NCBI GenBank assembly: GCA_028280635.1
Contig: JANQLM010000121.1
Span: forward strand, 1-64,000
DNA from: Halieaceae bacterium
Lineage (GTDB): Bacteria > Pseudomonadota > Gammaproteobacteria > Pseudomonadales > Halieaceae
Direction of reading: 5' to 3'
DNA length: 64,000 nt
Numbering within the stretch: the first letter of the stretch is position 1; every line of letters begins with the position of its first letter. The position numbers were made by a program, and so were the translations under genes. Positions 62,017 through 64,000 of the stretch are shown one piece after another. The notes beneath the pieces are model-generated. The model was not told the origin of the DNA. It searched no databases and saw only the letters and a program-made list of their open reading frames with translations.

Positions 62017-63885
62017 ATGCGAATCATGGGAAACAGGGATGCTCCCGCCGGCCATCTGCAGCCGCTGCTGCTGGGGCTAAGCCTTGCTTTTCTATTGTCG
62101 TCCTGTCGCCTGTTGTTCGTGGTGCAGGGAGACGGCTTCGTGGTTTCTGCATCCAGCCAGGCGATCTACCGGCACGACGCCGTCATCGAGGTTGCCGGCG
62201 CCTTCAGCGACAGCTTCCGGCCGGTACCCCACCCCGGCCACAGCTTCGCCGGTTGGGGTGCACTGTGCCGCAACCAGCCCGTGGCGTGTCCTGTAGAGAT
62301 ACCGGAATCACTGGTCAGCTTTGATGTGGACGGCGCGCTGGAGCCGCGGTTCCTGCCAGGCTATGACGGCCCGCTGCGCCATACCGGGGGCCTCTTCTAC
62401 GACGCTGATGGCCCTGACAACGGGCGGCTGACGATTCCACTGGGTGAGCTGGATATCGAAGGGGTGGGTGACGGTGATGCCTCGTTGCAGCTCTATCTTG
62501 CCACCCGGGAACTGGACTTCCTGCTGGCAGGTGAGCGAATTGGCGACGGTTTCGAGTTTAATCTGGCGGAACCCGGCCTCAGCTATAACGATCTCTGGCT
62601 GATGGTATCCGCGGTAGACAGTGAGGGCACGTTGGCTACCGTGGGCCTGGAAACCGAGACACCGCTGACTGCCGATGCGGCGTCGCTGAAAGCCTTCCGG
62701 CCCAACTCGCCCTACGCCGATGTATTGGCTGACTGCGCAAAGGTCATCACGCCGTTCTCCGCCTGTGAATTCAGTGAGCTGCCACTGCTGGGTATGGAAA
62801 ACAGCAATCCTGACCTCGAAGACGTCATGGCGCGCCTGGTGGTGTCCCACGACTGGATGGGTGTGCGTTTCCAGCAGTTCCTGCAGCGCATGCCTGACGA
62901 CATGCTGCAGATGTTCCGCGGTGTCACCGCCGTGGTTATCTCCGCAAACGTTCGGCCATCGTTCTACTACCCGCTCACCGGAGCGATTCATATAGATCCT
63001 GCGCTGGTCTGGCTGTTAAACGAGGAGAAAGCAACGGTGTCAAAGGCCCCGGATTTCCGAGCGAACTTTGGGGATGAGCTGGACTTTCGCTATTTCGCCG
63101 AATACCTGGAGGGGGCTTTTGCCGCCTTCGAGTTTTTCTCCCTGGATGGCGACCGGGAGCGCACGGTAGGTGAGGCAGAGCGGCTGTTCGGCATTGTGAT
63201 GTATCACGAGTTGGCACACGCCAATGACTTTGCACCCCCATCGCGCATGGGCACGCTGTCGCCTTCTCACAGCATGATCGAAGCTTATACCGCTAACGAA
63301 GCATTCTCCGCCACGGCGGTCCTGGAAGCGGTCAGCCCGCTGCGTGCAGAACTGGTCCGGGAAATGGCAGCCATCAGTTTTGGCGGCGTTGAGCCCACCG
63401 CAAACCAGAAGCGGATAACCGCATACGAGGTGGGAACCGCCTTTGCGGGCGATTCCGCGGTGGACTTTTACGGTCACTATACCGGGTTTGAGGATACGGC
63501 GACCCTGGTGGACCAGCTTATGTCCCGTCATCACTTTGGCATAGATTACCTGGCCGCGTTCGTGACACGCCCGGCCTTTGAGAGCTTCGCCAGTTGTGAC
63601 GACTACCGGGTTGGCTGGGGTCAGTTGGGGCGCATCGGCGACCCGGCAGTGTCTGCCAGGGCGGAGCTTGTTCTGCAGGTGATTCTCGGCAGGTCCGATG
63701 TGTCTTCATACTTTGCTGGCCTGCCGAGCCCCAGGACCCTCCCGGTGGCAGAGGGTTACTGTACTGCCGCCGGCAGAGTGCTTGCAGGCGCCAGTGCTCC
63801 CCAGGGTCTGCGCCAGCCTTACATGGGCAGGCCGCCAGAGCGCCCTGTTAAGCGTGTGCCGAGGGTGCTGCGTCTTTACCTGTAG
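62017..63885 (+). CDS. Large lipoprotein with HExxH metalloprotease motif
   Basis: The protein is 622 residues from the ATG at 62017, which has GGAGG just upstream; the ORF track start at 61816 runs through the pepA promoter. The signal PLLLGLSLAFLLSSC gives a lipobox (Cys about 30). The middle part is beta-rich without recognised domain. The C-terminal half has VMYHELAHANDF (HExxH at about 397-401) followed by HSMIEAYTANEAF about 20 residues later, a gluzincin-like arrangement, so a surface or periplasmic zinc peptidase is plausible. It is divergent from pepA, a slot often occupied by lptF-lptG in gammaproteobacteria. Function unknown. Confidence 0.75.
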   Translation: MRIMGNRDAPAGHLQPLLLGLSLAFLLSSCRLLFVVQGDGFVVSASSQAIYRHDAVIEVAGAFSDSFRPVPHPGHSFAGWGALCRNQPVACPVEIPESLVSFDVDGALEPRFLPGYDGPLRHTGGLFYDADGPDNGRLTIPLGELDIEGVGDGDASLQLYLATRELDFLLAGERIGDGFEFNLAEPGLSYNDLWLMVSAVDSEGTLATVGLETETPLTADAASLKAFRPNSPYADVLADCAKVITPFSACEFSELPLLGMENSNPDLEDVMARLVVSHDWMGVRFQQFLQRMPDDMLQMFRGVTAVVISANVRPSFYYPLTGAIHIDPALVWLLNEEKATVSKAPDFRANFGDELDFRYFAEYLEGAFAAFEFFSLDGDRERTVGEAERLFGIVMYHELAHANDFAPPSRMGTLSPSHSMIEAYTANEAFSATAVLEAVSPLRAELVREMAAISFGGVEPTANQKRITAYEVGTAFAGDSAVDFYGHYTGFEDTATLVDQLMSRHHFGIDYLAAFVTRPAFESFASCDDYRVGWGQLGRIGDPAVSARAELVLQVILGRSDVSSYFAGLPSPRTLPVAEGYCTAAGRVLAGASAPQGLRQPYMGRPPERPVKRVPRVLRLYL

Positions 63886-64000
63886 CTGCCTTGTCAGGCT
63901 TGGGCAACAGTTCTAGCTCCGTCCGCGACACATAGTCGTGCCAGCAGCGCTTGTTGCGATCTACCAGGCTCCACAGGTAGCCGGCACCCGCGGGTAATAG
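63848..64000 (-). CDS. RDD-family membrane protein, C-terminal part (cut by window end)
   Basis: Fifty codons read in from the window edge encode LLPAGAGYLWSLVDRNKRCWHDYVSRTELELLPKPDKAATGKDAAP and end in TAA at 63848. The LVDRNKRCWHDYVSRTELEL segment is the typical end of RDD domain proteins (a last membrane helix followed by a cytosolic D-K-RxWHDxxSxT motif). The gene is too short to be in the ORF track. Its 3' end overlaps the end of the convergent lipoprotein gene by 38 bp. Confidence 0.75.
   Translation of the reverse strand, partial: LLPAGAGYLWSLVDRNKRCWHDYVSRTELELLPKPDKAATGKDAAPSAHA

Overview
The window looks like chromosomal DNA of a GC-rich, aerobic, probably marine gammaproteobacterium of the Halieaceae/Cellvibrionales kind. 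This is inferred from the gene set: the pepA-holC-valS cluster, slyX, ATP-type pckA, the acyclic-terpene (atu) cluster and wax-ester/triacylglycerol genes. There is no CRISPR array, rRNA or intact transposon. One tRNA gene (Arg, anticodon CCT) is present.

Positions 1-8400 are accessory. The first 1.1 kb is visibly AT-richer than the rest and holds a phospholipase-D-like gene and a 33-codon tyrosine-recombinase C-terminus next to tRNA-Arg, as expected of an eroded integrative element. Next to it is a tightly packed six-gene minus-strand operon (8393 down to 1271). It encodes two lipoproteins, a multi-pass membrane/coiled-coil protein, an SH3-M15 peptidoglycan peptidase, a secreted metallo-beta-lactamase-fold protein that has lost most metal ligands, and a secreted BNR/sialidase-like propeller. 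I recognise no described system with this composition, and it is my main candidate for something new.

Positions 8.6-18.5 kb are mostly housekeeping and metabolism: pckA with a clear terminator, an SDR/NTF2 pair, a YHS lipoprotein, purK-purE (order reversed from the usual purEK), a NhaR-like LysR regulator, a crotonase and a GST. Positions 17.4-27.0 kb hold a TetR regulator (AtuR-like) divergent from atuA-atuC-atuE-atuF-atuG-atuD for geranyl/citronellyl-CoA catabolism, with paired operator-like repeats between them. atuB and atuH are not in the cluster.

Positions 27.3-35.6 kb hold small enzymes and regulators (DUF6790-like, VOC, GFA, SDR, GNAT). Two MarR units have striking palindromic operators: one divergent from an ester-cyclase-like/DUF3237/ogt operon, the other in front of its own marR-hydrolase operon. 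An XRE-cupin regulator is divergent from tdh-kbl (threonine to glycine plus acetyl-CoA), followed by a FrnE-type DsbA protein.

Positions 38.8-48.7 kb form a compact storage-lipid/phospholipid operon: HAD-PlsC, PlsB-like GPAT, WS/DGAT, GpsA, a monoacylglycerol-lipase/GST fusion and a DUF2855 protein. Two of its acyltransferases carry histone-H1-like Lys/Ala tails, suggesting tethering of lipid synthesis to a polyanion such as DNA. Positions 48.7-54.7 kb carry an MBL hydrolase, an iron alcohol dehydrogenase plus glutamine-synthetase-like pair, and divergently an arsS-type radical SAM gene with two selenodomain/arsenosugar transferases but no arsM.

Positions 54.7-64.0 kb hold a solitary phage-lysozyme-like gene, the YciH/SlyX pair, a membrane-anchored cold-shock-domain protein, a cold-shock protein, valS-holC-pepA, and divergently a large lipoprotein with an HExxH motif. 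The window ends inside an RDD-family gene.
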